Source: Augochlora pura
Lineage: Eukaryota > Arthropoda > Insecta > Hymenoptera > Halictidae
Reading direction: 5' to 3'
DNA: 64,000 nt
Assembly (NCBI RefSeq): GCF_028453695.1
Contig: NC_135781.1
Location: forward strand, 28,581,640 to 28,645,639
Shown here one piece after another: positions 1-12,538 of the stretch (within the stretch, counting starts at the first letter, position 1; every line of letters begins with the position of its first letter). The translations under genes were made by a program, and so were the position numbers. The notes below the pieces were generated by a model. That model searched no databases, was not told the DNA's origin, and was given only the letters and a program-made list of their open reading frames with translations.

Positions 1-163
1 GATTAAACAGTCCGAGAAGATCGGCCGAACATCAACGTCGATCGGTCCCGCGTCGGTTGCCCGGGATTACGGGATCCTGGCGTGCGCGTAACGAGACCGC
101 CGCGAGGATAATTAGCGGGTCGGGGACGAGTTATCGGGTATCGATATATAGTCGCGGCGAAAC

Positions 164-263
164 NNNNNNNNNNNNNNNNNNNNNNNNNNNNNNNNNNNNN
201 NNNNNNNNNNNNNNNNNNNNNNNNNNNNNNNNNNNNNNNNNNNNNNNNNNNNNNNNNNNNNNN
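164..263. other. Assembly gap (100 N)
   Basis: A run of exactly 100 N bases. A round length of 100 is the usual convention for a scaffold join of unknown size, so sequence on the two sides may not be contiguous at the stated distance. It sits upstream of the MDM1 exons and could hide or displace that gene's first exon. Confidence 0.98.
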
Positions 264-1504
264 AAATCCGCAGTGTACGTAGAGGAACATTAACGTTTCT
301 TTGATCTTAATGTCTAGTTCTTCGGCACGTCTGACTACAGACGACACGTTCCACTGCAGGACGTTGTCGAGCATGCAGTCCATTGTTGGCGCCGAATTGA
401 CTCTTGGCAATGCGAGACACGTTTTATGATACTCTTTAATGATTGCGCAGAAGATTACACTGTAAATTTACCGGGGAACCCGTGCTTTTCTGTTACCAGT
501 TGAGACAATTCATTTTATAAACAGCGACTATACTAAAAATTCTTACGCACTTATAGAATATTATGTTTCTTTCATTTTGCCGGAAGATATGGCCTAAATT
601 CTTGTAGAGGATTTTACGAATCTTATTCTCGAGTTACAGCAAAATTAAATAAAAATTGTGTTTCATTATAAATATAAAAATAAATATTATTCTATTATAT
701 ATATTGTTCAAATAATACAGCAGTTGGAAGCCATTTCGATTGCCAACCACCTAAATCGTTATATAAAATTAAAGTATTTCGTTCAAACAAATTAAAATGA
801 AGGAGTCAAATTGCATCAGTCACGTTTTCAACATTTTTATGTTTCACGGATTCTAATAAAATTAAAACGTTGTAACGAATTGGCATAGAAATTAAATTCT
901 AAATCTGCTTAAATAATTCCCTCACCCACGTACAGGTGTCATGGCAATGAAAGCGATGAACGATATTCATAAACGATACATGTGCGATATAATAAACGCG
1001 CTTCAACGTTGAATAATTGTGTTTTCAAGCGACGATATGATCCTGACGTGTACGTTATACTTGAGAAAGAGACTGAAGTTGCTGAAACACTTTATTGCAC
1101 GCGACGCAGGACAAACTGTAGCTAATTTCTTTGGGCGATCAGTTCTCCGAGAGAACAGCTAAACGAATACCGGTCGAGTGGCTCCGACGAAAGAGCCCCG
1201 AGCGTCCAGCACGATTGTCAACGGCGTTAGCGTAAACGCGGCGGCGAGGCCGTGTCGCCGGGGAAAGAAGAAGTTCTCGGCGAGTCGAGTCCCCCATTAT
1301 GTTCCTCGCTACAAAGGAACCATTTCCGCGAAACTTGGACTCTCTCTCTCGAGACGCTTTTCGCTTTCGTCGCTTAATCGTCTTTCAGCGATCTTGCGTC
1401 CGAGCGAAAAGAGACCGCTTCCGGTTCCAGGTACCAGGTAGAAACGAATACCGAACAGAGAGAAAACAAATGTGTGAGAAAGCGAGAGTGAGACAGTGAG
1501 AGAG

Positions 1505-1508
<4 letters not shown>

Positions 1509-1550
<42 letters not shown>

Positions 1551-1709
1551 CGTGCGTGCGCGCGTGTAAGAAAGCGAAAGAATGAGAGAGAGAAAAAGGG
1601 CTAAAGCAGAGCACGGTTTGTAGAGAAGAATGTTGCCTGTATACTTTCTATCGCTTCTTAAGATTCTTCTTCTGTTTCTTCTTCTTCTTCTTCTTCTACT
1701 TCTTCTTCT
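1509..1709. repeat. GT/CGTG and TTC microsatellites
   Basis: (GT)n runs from about 1509 to 1546 and grades into (CGTG)n to about 1565. A TTC-rich tract occupies about 1665-1709. Translations of this region (serine/leucine/histidine-threonine runs) are products of the repeats, not protein evidence. Confidence 0.9.
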
Positions 1710-2136
1710 AGAGGGAATGTCATTTGTTTACATGTGCGAACGATTTGTAGCAGCTTCCGCTTGTTCTACGTGCTTTGTGCACCTGGAGAAGAAGTTCGCT
1801 CACATGTTCTCTATCTCTATGTTCCTTTATCTCTTTATCTTTGTCTTTCTTTTTCTTTTTGTTCTTTTACTTGCGACGAGACGCACGAGCGCGCGCGCGT
1901 ACGTGTACTCGCTCCCTCTCGACCATTATTAATTAGCCTCCGTTAAGAGAGATCGATTAGCACGCCACGAAACGAACCGTCGCGGCACGTCTCTCGAACA
2001 CTCGAAGCTCCGCGGAGCGTGAGAAAAGCGATCGGGAATCGCGGCGGGGGGAAAAAAAGAAAAAGGTTCGATCTACGGCGGAGAACAAGAGGGTCGAGAG
2101 GCGGGGAGGGCGCGGAGAAACGCGGCGGGTCTGCCG

Positions 2137-2171
2137 GTTGACTCGCGGGACGATCTTTTCAACGAGTCAAC
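2137..2171 (+). repeat. Perfect 9-bp inverted repeat next to an MDM1 splice acceptor
   Basis: Arms GTTGACTCG (2137-2145) and CGAGTCAAC (2163-2171) flank a 17-nt loop. The acceptor AG of the first visible MDM1 exon is at 2183-2184, so the hairpin covers the expected branch-point/pyrimidine-tract area. Confidence 0.6.
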
Positions 2172-2184
2172 GTCGTCGTTTCAG

Positions 2185-5100
2185 GACCCACCTTGGAACC
2201 ACCGTTGCCCAGACGAAAGAAATGCCCGGAGCTCGCGTACAAGACGCACGAGTTCATCACGGCGGCCGATGGGGGTGGCATCGATGCCGTCGATTCGAAC
2301 GTCGTAGCTGACAAAGTCCGGGTACGTGTGAACAGACCACGAACTACTCCAAGACGGTTCGAAATAATTATTGTCTGTTGAGCTAAAATCGTTTCTCTTT
2401 ACAATGTAACTGGGACAGAATTGATAACTGCAACGTGAACCAGTCAAATAAATGACATACAGATGAAACGAGAACAATCAAATGTCGAAGCAATCCGAAA
2501 AATAGTTATACACATATAATATAAGAGTAGTCTAATTTTGTCCAGCATCTAAGTTGTGTCACTTTCTATCTTAGGAAGAAAAATACTTACAGTGTTATCG
2601 ACGGCACTCATTGGCCAAGACCCGCGAATCAGGTCCAATCTAGCTACCTATTTCTAGTTTATTCACCGAGTAACCGAGTTTCTTTCTGCAGGAAGTGACA
2701 GCGCAGTCGGCCCTGCCGCCAAGTCAGCTGAGCAAAGCGATATCACGGATCAGCACCGAGTATCGGTTGCAGTTCGCCTGGCCTAGACGACCCCAGCTGA
2801 CAAATGGGGAGATTGTGGCACCGGGAGTCGCTGCCGCAGGGGGAGCAGCAAGCACGACAGGACCACCCAGGAAGTCCCTCAGCATGGGGGCACTGAAACA
2901 GGGTATCGCGCCGACGGGGCCTGCTCCAGTTCACAAGAAACGTCCTGGGGATGTCGATCACAAGCGTGATGGTACGCCATCTATGCCATGTTCTCGGAAA
3001 ATTAACACTAAACCACCGTAGTCAAACAACTGGTTTATTATTTTACTATTACTGAAAATATAGAGACATTTATAGCAAAAGTGATTAACTGTAAGAATTT
3101 AATAATTCCAACAATAATTTGTAGAAATTATTCAAAGGAGAAATATATCATTATTTAATTTCTGTTTCTTACAATCGGTTAAAACAACTTTTATTTTGTA
3201 TTTTAAGACCCGCAGTTTATTTGTTACACATCGTTACTATCAAGAAATAAAGATGATCTTCAGACGTTCGAAATTTCCAAATCTATATTCACATAGATTG
3301 CACCTTGTTTCTTCTTTCTTTAGTCCAATCAGAAGTTGTAACACTCAGTTTGAAACATTCTATATTGTACAACCAGCTGTCCTAGGACTTCTTTTTTATA
3401 TTATACAATGTTTCGCAGGGGTGCAGGCATCGGAGCTGGAGCCTCTGGTCGGTGGCACCGGGATGGACATCATCGATGGCGTGGTGCCAGAGGGCGACGA
3501 GCGCGAAGAGGAGATGCCGGATTTGAAAATAGCTTTCAGGTCAGAGAATCAAGACGCCCCATAAACACAGTTTTAACATAGAACACCGTGCGTAGCCTAG
3601 TTAGAACACCGCGTTCGGAAGGGAAGAACGAAAAAAGCACCTACGACTGATCCTACATAGAAATGAAATCGGTGTGAAGCCGCGTCGAAACATGAACCGC
3701 CGATTCTGTATACACTTTGTCAGCATCCGCAACCACAAAACTGATTCTTTGCAGGGGTAAAAAATCAGGTAGAACCGTAAGGATAGCAGACGATAAAGGA
3801 ACGAGCAAACCGCAAGAAAAACCGTTCCCCACCTCGGAGGTGATCGAGCTTAGGCGACTCGCTGATGAGTACAAGGTAAATCCGATCACGGGATCGAGAG
3901 ACGCGATACGTCGCGATTCTTCCGACTCGCTGGATATATCTGTACTTTCCTCCGTTCTTTTTTTTTTCCATCCCCCTATTCTAATTCTCTCTCTGTGTGT
4001 GTACTCGTTGTCTGTTTTTACTCCTTCGAACTACGTCACGCCGGAACTCTTTTCACGGACTGTACAAAAGCGGCCGTTTAGACACGTGGATTCAGCGGAC
4101 ATTGACGTTTCTGATCGGTTTTGTCGATTGTCGAGGTATTTTCAGATCCTTGTTTAAAAAACAGTACATGTTACATACTTGTTCCACAGAATTTATTTAA
4201 CTGAATATTCCGTTGCGAGAAGTTAATCCTTGTGTAAATATTTAAGTACCCGTTTCCAACTTCACAATAATATAATAAAACAACTGAACTCCAGCAACAC
4301 GTGATACAAAATTAATAAAAACACAAGGATGCAAGTTGTTATAAAATAAATAAAGATGCCTCGACATAGCCAGAGATCAGTATTAAAAAATCAGAAGCGT
4401 CGGTTCTCGTTGAGTCTGCACATTCGAAATTCTTCACACGCAAAAACACACAAAATCGTTTCGAGATTCGAAGCTGGTTGTTTGCATGCGTTCGTTCACG
4501 GTTCATCGGCAGTTATCGATCACTGTACATACTCATCCGAAATCGAATCATCCGCTAAAACACCTAATCAGTCTCACACGGATTCGTTCACGATTGTCCA
4601 AAGAGGTTCGTGAGCAAAATCGGAGGATCTCCACGATTCGACAAGTGCATGAATAGCTCCCCTACTCTCCGATGAAAGTGTGGTTTGTGTCATCCAAAGC
4701 ATGCTCTCTGTGGCTACCAACCAATAGTGTGTGCGTTGTTAGTGTCGCGAGTTTAGATTAGACGGTGCGTGCGAAAGCAACAGAATGACTCGTTCTGATT
4801 TGTACATTAGCATCGCGACTGGGGTTGCGGTCTGGCAGCCGAGGACGAAGCTTCACTGTGGAAACGAGTCTCCAGTAACCACGCTCTCAACGCGCTGTCC
4901 CTTGCCAGGCCAGTACACTATACTCAACTCCGTCAATGTTTCGTGTCACACTGTCGATCTTAGTCAGAGATGCTCCCTGTACCACAGTGTTTCATTTCAT
5001 TAACTGTTATAGACTATAGAATAGAATAATTTCACCCCTTTCCCCTTAGGATTGATTCAAAATTATTGACTGGTCTTTGATTCTACAATTTGTGCAATGC

Positions 5101-8100
5101 AACTGTCTGCATCGATTTCAAGGCATTAATATTTGCAAGTTTTAATAAGTTGGAAATAACGCTTCAATGTGTGTAGTTTCTATCGATCATTTCAATTGTG
5201 TGTTCCATCAATCCATATTCGTCATAAATCCACAAAATTTACACTCTAGATTAATAATCAAACAAAGATATTTCGACTGCGTTGATTTGTTCGTCCACGT
5301 TGCACGTCGTTATTAAGACATTTAAAAAGTCAACGACTCTTTAACTATGTTTAAAGAGGCATGATATAAGTGTCCTTCTTCTTCTCTGAACAATTGTAAT
5401 CAGTAAAAAAGAGTATAGCGATTTTCTGAAATTCTCTGAATGTGTCTATCTTTTTTGCATCTAGTCATTGTTGTCATAGACGTGTAAAATCCGCAGTCCA
5501 CGACAGAGTCGCTGGTGAGTAATTGTCATCCCCGAGGCTTGCCAGTTAATGATTTTTAATTGATCCGCAAACGAGGACCCGTTAGTTGGAAACAGCACGT
5601 TATGCCATAATCGAGATGGCCGATCACTTTCGAAAACGGTGTCTGCGGGAGTGGATGCAGCCGGCTGCAGTACGACATGTTGCCCGACAATGCGCAGCTG
5701 TAACTACTTCGGGCTGGTACCCCGCAGGCAACAAAGTTATGCCCGTTTCTCGAGGAGTTTCGAAACTAGATACGCGCGCCGGTATTTACTCTCTAATATT
5801 ACTGTCGCGTGCATTTATGATTAGTGTACAGTTAGGCTACCGGTTCGGCGGCGTGTTCGACGTCGCCGAAATTAACATGAGCCTGCGCAAGGGCGCTGGT
5901 AACTATGGCTGACTTGGTATAGATTCGTTCTACTCGAACCGTTTTGCCGTCCCATGTTATATTATATTCACGAGCGTTTATAATTGTAGCGTCGGTCACG
6001 GGAACGTCGTTAGAATTAACATTGACTCACGCGTTGCGGGAGCAATTTTCGTAGCTGACTATGCGCGGTCTTGTGCTACTTCAAATGTTTACTCGTTAAC
6101 GTGTTACATCTACGCGGTTTTCGTGATTAATGCACGGTGATCTATCGAGACGCGACGGGATTAAACGAGCTGTGGCGAAAATGGTCACGACGTCTGGCCA
6201 CGTACGCGATCATTCTACTCGAGTATCACGTGATTGAAAATTGATGCATATTTATAATCACGGTTACAGAAGTTCAACGTCGATAAATTAACGCGGGGCT
6301 TACGGTGGACAGGAAAGCCAGGCCTGACTATGTACAGGCTCATTCTACTCGACACATTTACTCTCTAATATTATATTCATGAATATTTATAATTAATGTG
6401 CTGTCAGTTACCAAAGCTTGACGCAGGCGGAATTAACATGTGCTCGCGCAATGCGGGAATAATATGCTGTCTGACTAGACGCAGTTCCGTTCTACTTAAA
6501 CCTGCTACGTCCAACCTAATATCACATTGATGCATATTTATAACTAAGTTATAAATGTCGACGAAGTTATCGTCGGTCTGACTAATTACGGTTTCATTCC
6601 ACTTGAAACTACTTTTATAATGAATGTACGGTCAATTATGTTCAACTTGGTCGAAATTATCGTGGATTTAAATGCAACAGTCGCGTCTGACTAGTTAGGG
6701 GTTCATTCTACTAAAAGGCTGTCGCTTTCCAATGTAACCTTGGAACAGTAGCAGCTGATCCGACAAGCTGCAATCTCATTCTATATGGAAGATCTGCATT
6801 CTAATTTTACTACAATATAGTAGAACCTTTGTCTGACCTACATCTGTCCCATTCTACTTAAAACGTCGACTTTCCAATTTTCACTGTCAAACAGAAATAG
6901 CGATGCCTGACCAGTTGCGGTCTCATTCTCTTTAAAACATTTACCTTTCAATATTACTCTGGAACAGAAAAAACGCGTCTAACAAACTGCTGTATCATTC
7001 TACTTAAAACATGTACTTTCCAATTTACCGCGAAGATAGAAGTGACAATGACTGGCAGGTAACATTCTCATCCCATTTGAAACATTTACTTCTCGATCGT
7101 TCTCCGACAGAAAGCTACCGATGCCTGACTAATTGCATTATCATTCTACTGGAGATCCATTGGCTTTCTACTAACTACAGCACACATTGGCAAACAAGTA
7201 CTAATCGCTAGAAAAATATTATGCAAAGCAAAATAAATGCTGAGTACATGCAGTTTCATTCTACTCGAGGCAAACATCAAATACAATACAGACGTGCGTT
7301 TTAGGTAATTTTTACACGGGCTAGGTAATCAACGAACAGGATCAATGATACCTCCGACGTGTTGTCCATCGTGTTTCTAGCTATTTCCGGAGGCTAACAA
7401 GGGAATCGTTTCGAACCTTCACACAGGTTTTTGTCGTAGCTGCGTTTTATTTCTTCCACGCGGTTTCGCATATGGGCCGCATCGGAGAGCCGCGGTGACG
7501 AGTGATTGCATGTTTAGGTCGGTGACGAAGGAGGAGAAGGAAAAGGAGAACACGAGAAAGGTTGCGCCAGTTTCCGCGGCGATGACCATGCCTCCAGCTG
7601 GTCGACCGTCATCGGTGCAGGCTAGACCCATGCATGGAATATTGCAGGACGATACGAAAGCGGTACGGCATATTCGCAAATTAAATCTTATAATATCCGA
7701 CGCGGTAATTTCAACGCAAACAACGCGATAACATAATTGAGTAGAACTCAATTACTTGTCCGAATTATTTCCATAATATCCGTCAATTTTCCTTTCGTAC
7801 CGAATGAATAACAAGCATGTTTAACAATTCGTCCATTAACGATCGAATCTCGTATTTGATCGTTAATTGTAAATTATAATCATAGATTAAGTATCTCACA
7901 ATGTCTAATCGAATTTATTTAGCGTACCAATCGGTAAATCATTATTTTCAGCTATTTATTATTAAATATACGTGTTTCAAAGTGAAGATAATGCATTACT
8001 AATTGGTACACCCTACGTGAAGCTAACCAAGTGACTAACTCTCTATAGAAACATTGCGTGACTCTATAGGTCATCGATCTTTCGCAGGACACCGAAAGAG

Positions 8101-11100
8101 CTATAGCTCGCGCAAGAAAGGATTTCTTGATCCGCCATCATTTGGATCGTACGACCGGTGCGGGTGAGTAAACGAACGAACTGACTATTTACTAAGAAGA
8201 TAATTAGAGTACGTGATAGACCGTGTAGCACTGATAGGAACATTAAAAGACTCGACCCATGTTCGACAGGAGATGGGGCACTGCTTCCCTCTCCCACGAG
8301 AGAGAAACTGGAGCCCGTGATACCACGACGTCGCGAGGATACGAAAGAACATCGCGAAGAGGTTCAGCCTAAGACGAAGTCCAGCCCGAAGAACAGTCCC
8401 AGAACTGGTCGTTCCCAGAGTCTTGGCCCGACTGTAACCGAGCGTAGATCACCTAAACGCCAACCACCACGTGCACCGTCTGTCACCAAGGACGCGAAGG
8501 TAAAGTCATTTCTGTGACGCCTGCAATTGCCTCGGAAAGTGCCAGTCAAATAATCGCGATTCGACTGAGAATTACAATCATAAATTGCACAGTTTGCATA
8601 ACTATTCATAGACTTCGACTCAAACTTTCTAGATTCTTCAAGTATTCCGGTAAAAGTACCTATTACGTAACGCTTTTCAACGGGTATAAGACTATCATTG
8701 ATTTTCTTAAAATTGAAACGCGGTACCGTTGAATATTTAAACGGTGTTTCATAATAGGTACGTTTACCTTGTTGTGGAACACGTAGATGAATTACACAGT
8801 GCAACAGATGATAAATTGACATTCTCAAACACGATCAATAACTGGATTTCGGATTTCTATGCAAAATAAGAATTGTAAAAACATTAAAATAACGTAAACA
8901 AGTTAAGAATAACGTAACGATATCTCTGAATTTGTCAAATGTTTTGGTGTTTTGCATTCCATCGGCTAATTCTTGTGATAAATGCATAAAATCCGAGTCC
9001 AGTGATAAGGCATAAGAACAGTATTTGATTGTACAACTTGCTTTCCAAGGCAACTGTAATTTACTATGAAAGCTGAACCGTTCCCATAAACCGTATCACG
9101 GACCGATAAACCGTTCACTGGATCGAATTCCCGCAGGAGAAAGAGAAAGAGCCGAAGGATAAAGAAAAGGATCAAAGGGAGAAGATCGGTGAGCCTGAAA
9201 GGCATCCACGACCGAGTAAGTAGCCCCTAACGAGCATCGTCGACATCCCCGTTATTCGACATCCCTCTGTCTCGATAACAGTCGATTATTATTATATCTT
9301 AGTAATCCAAGAGATCGTAAACCTAAAAAAACCCTGATCGATTGGCGCTCGTAATCCGCCACGAAACAGATCCCCGTTTGCATTTTCGTGCATCGTCGAT
9401 TGGACAGTTGATTAATTCTTGATTAACCGTAATTTCCGTTCGTTACGTTGTACTTTATTTTTCTTTCTTTGTATAAAAGTCTCGTGTAAATATGTATCTA
9501 TGCGATTATTATTGGACTGCTCTGTTTGCTCTTGTGGGCCTCGAAAGCCGAACGTGTTCTACCTACTTTTTGACTGTCACCAAAACCTTGTTCGGAACGT
9601 GTGTCGCGTGAGACATTCACCGCTTCTAAAGAGTTCATAGAGCCACGGTAATTCTGTTTCTGATTCTTTGAGCGGTGCGTGTGTCCCGGACGTATAATTG
9701 CCAAAACTCGTCGTTGACCTTGGAACCCCCGAGGAGCCTGCCCATCGAATCCTGAACTCTGCGATGACAACTCTTTAAACAATCATCTGTCGTTCTCTCC
9801 GCCAAATGATAAAACTGCTTCGCGAGCCAGAGTTTGATGCGCGGACGATAAATAATTGTTTAAGATGTTCTAATCGCTGTCAAAATTATTGAACCAAGTA
9901 CGCCGTATAATAGACCAATGAAATGCCGAGTTCCACGAACTTGGTCCTCGTGAGTTCCAGGGCCTTATTGTACTATCTTTATTTTCGTAATATTTTGTTT
10001 CTTAGGCAGATGCATGATACTCATGTTTATTGATCGTACCTATCTCTCTGTCTCTGCCAGTCTAGTAACCAGTAGCTCTATTGTTTGGCCGTACAGAAAG
10101 TTTTTTGCGACATGTTGTTCCCCCATTCCCGAACGGCCTCCGTGAGATCGCGATAGTAGCATAGTTGACGGACACGATTCGCCAAGTCCGACGAGGATCG
10201 TGCCGGACGTCGGACAACGTCCGCGGCGAGCAATCTTGTCGGGCTCCCATTTAGCTCTAGGTGTCTTTACGAACGCCAACCATACCCGAGACGTGAACCC
10301 GTTTCATCTTCGACCTTCCGATTACCATCACCTGTCTGTCTCTCTCTATCTCTCTTTCTTTCTCTCTCTGTCTCTCTTTCTCTCATGTTGCGACGATCTT
10401 CCGGCTCGTGAAAATCACGCGAGCGCTCGCATCACGATTCACGCTACCTCTAATCACGAACCGTCGTCATCTCTCATCATCGACATTCTACTCATCTTCA
10501 TCATCGTTCCATCATCAAGTCTTCTCTCTCTCTCTTTTTCTCTCTCTCTCTATCTGATCACGATCGGTCGGTTGCCATCATCCTCGTCATCGAATGATCA
10601 CTCTCCCCGCAGACTCGAAGTCAGTAGGCGAACCGAGATAGACACACCCCGGACCAGCAAGTCCCGTCTCTATCGACAATTAAGGGGTCTACCTACTTTC
10701 GGGGGGGTAGGGCGAAATCGAATTTCCTTTTATTCTCAGCGATGGACTCCCACGACGTTCACTGGGCTTTTGTTACAGCAGGGTGGAAGTAACGGGAATG
10801 GGTCAGGATGTCTGACTTTTATGCTAGACTGTACCCGCCCTGGGGAATGACGCCGAAAAATTGCATTCGGACTGATCAAAGGGGTTTCGGATTATCGGGA
10901 AAACGTGGAGAGACGTTCTATTTCGTGTGTACACTGCCAGCTGAAATTTAGCTATTGCCTGTTCCAGTAGTTGTGGGAAATCACTGGAACTACCGCTTAG
11001 TTCGAAACGATGGACTACTAAATACGTTGGTATAAATTAATGGATACTTCGTGAAATAGGTTCCATCGTTTAATGAATGTATTTCATGATATGATTTCAA

Positions 11101-12486
11101 GATTATGTTATTTCAGCTGGTAGAGTACACATCATTTTCAGATTTGCAAATAATCCACTAATTTCCGTCATATTTCCCATCATTTTCAAAGGAGCTGTTA
11201 ACCTTGCCAGGACGGGCCTCTGTTAAGGAAGTTCTTGCCTTTTTCAGTCTCACCTTTTTCAATTTAATAAGGAATCATTTACGCCTTTTATTCACTGTAG
11301 TTTCAGATCTTAACACTATTATTTTATATTGAATATAATATAAACTTAGAAAGAAGTGTATCTATTTAAGTACGATATAACAGTTTAATTCTGCTTTTGA
11401 AGATTTCCCAGAAACGTTGATAAAGACTTCCTGATTAACGGTTTTACAATATTTTACTCAACTATCGATTAAATTGTTTTGATTTCTATTTAAACAAATT
11501 AAAGTTTAGTCTGAACGATATTTTCTATTGTCGTCTAACATTAATAGTATCATTGCCAAATACTGAAGTTACTAAATACAATGTGCCCGTCCTGATCCGG
11601 ACTAGCATTCAATCAACCTACTCTAATTCCCATCGTAACACTAATCTTTCTACGATACCGTGCAGAATCGACAAGTTCGGCAGAAGAACTTGTTTCTGAT
11701 TTTCCTGACAGACTTTAACGATTAAACGGCTACAACTTTTGCTGCGTATACCTTTCTCATGAAGCAAAATAGCCGTATTCGAAAATAGCATTCCACAACA
11801 AAAGGAATAACGACTACTAAAAAATCAAAGATGAGAGAAATCAAACGGAACAAACTTGTAATTTCTACACGGTACGATCAAATTCTGAGAAGTTGGCAGT
11901 CGTACGCAGTTCCCTCAAATTCAATAGAACGATCTACGAAACAAGTTTATTCAAATACAGTGTCAGCTAATCAAATTCCTGTTTCCCCTATAACGTCTCG
12001 ACTGCCAGTTTCCAGTAGAATCAGCCGAGAAATCTTCATGAAATGCCTGAAAGTGCATGCGGCGAAAGCGTCACGAAATCTCGACAAAGTCCAGTTTCAT
12101 GTTCCAAGCCGCAGATAACGGGTAGAAACGGGTGAAAGTAGGAAGACCCCTTGAAATCGGACAGTTAGTTCTCCGACTCGCGAGACCAGAAACAAAAAAA
12201 AGCAATACCAACCGCGACGATCGTCGATCACCGGTACGAGATCAGATTGATCAGGAGTGGCAGCGGGTGTTTCAGTCACGGGCCCTGGCCGCGTGCGTTG
12301 GAGCATACGGGAACCCTCGACGATTTCCTCGACGGGTCCGTCGACCAGCGTGCCGCCATTACCGCCACCACCCTCGGGCCCAGGGCCTACTCCGTTCCAC
12401 AGGAGGCCCCCGCAGGTCCATCGGAAATGTACGTTCTCTGTACCACGTGCCAGCTGCCCGCTAGCCCAACTCTCTATCTCTCTTTC

Positions 12487-12538
<52 letters not shown>

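Larger units (their letters stand above)
264..2184. other. Upstream region / probable first intron of MDM1, no supported gene
   Basis: About 400-1000 is AT-rich with no coding signal. About 1170-1440 is GC-richer and open in two frames, but shows no recognisable protein. A GT/CGTG microsatellite follows at about 1509-1565 and a TTC tract at about 1665-1709. About 1950-2184 is CpG- and purine-rich and ends in the acceptor of the first visible MDM1 exon. I looked for an exon carrying the N-terminal MDM1 motif (SEYxxxFxW) and found none, so the start codon lies further left, in the gap, or in a short exon I could not recognise. Confidence 0.5.
3876..8087 (+). other. MDM1 intron between exons 4 and 5 (4.2 kb)
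   Basis: This is the second largest visible MDM1 intron, bounded by AAG|GTAAAT and TTTCGCAG|G. It contains TC- and T-rich sequence just after the donor, AT-rich DNA about 4180-5500, the degenerate tandem repeat at 5690-7265 and the candidate leader exon at 7582-7662. No transposase or reverse transcriptase was seen. Confidence 0.7.

Noticed and set aside
5586..5912. 108-codon ORF as a gene
   Set aside because: Overlaps the first unit of the degenerate tandem repeat; no domain and no splice context.
10610..10680. CCCCGCAG acceptor-like site as an extra MDM1 exon
   Set aside because: The phase required between exons 9137-9188 and 12255-12428 gives a stop within ten codons, and the flanking exons already join in phase.
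10200..10850. 216-codon plus-strand ORF
   Set aside because: Mostly Ser/Leu runs from TC microsatellites in an MDM1 intron; no splice sites in usable phase.
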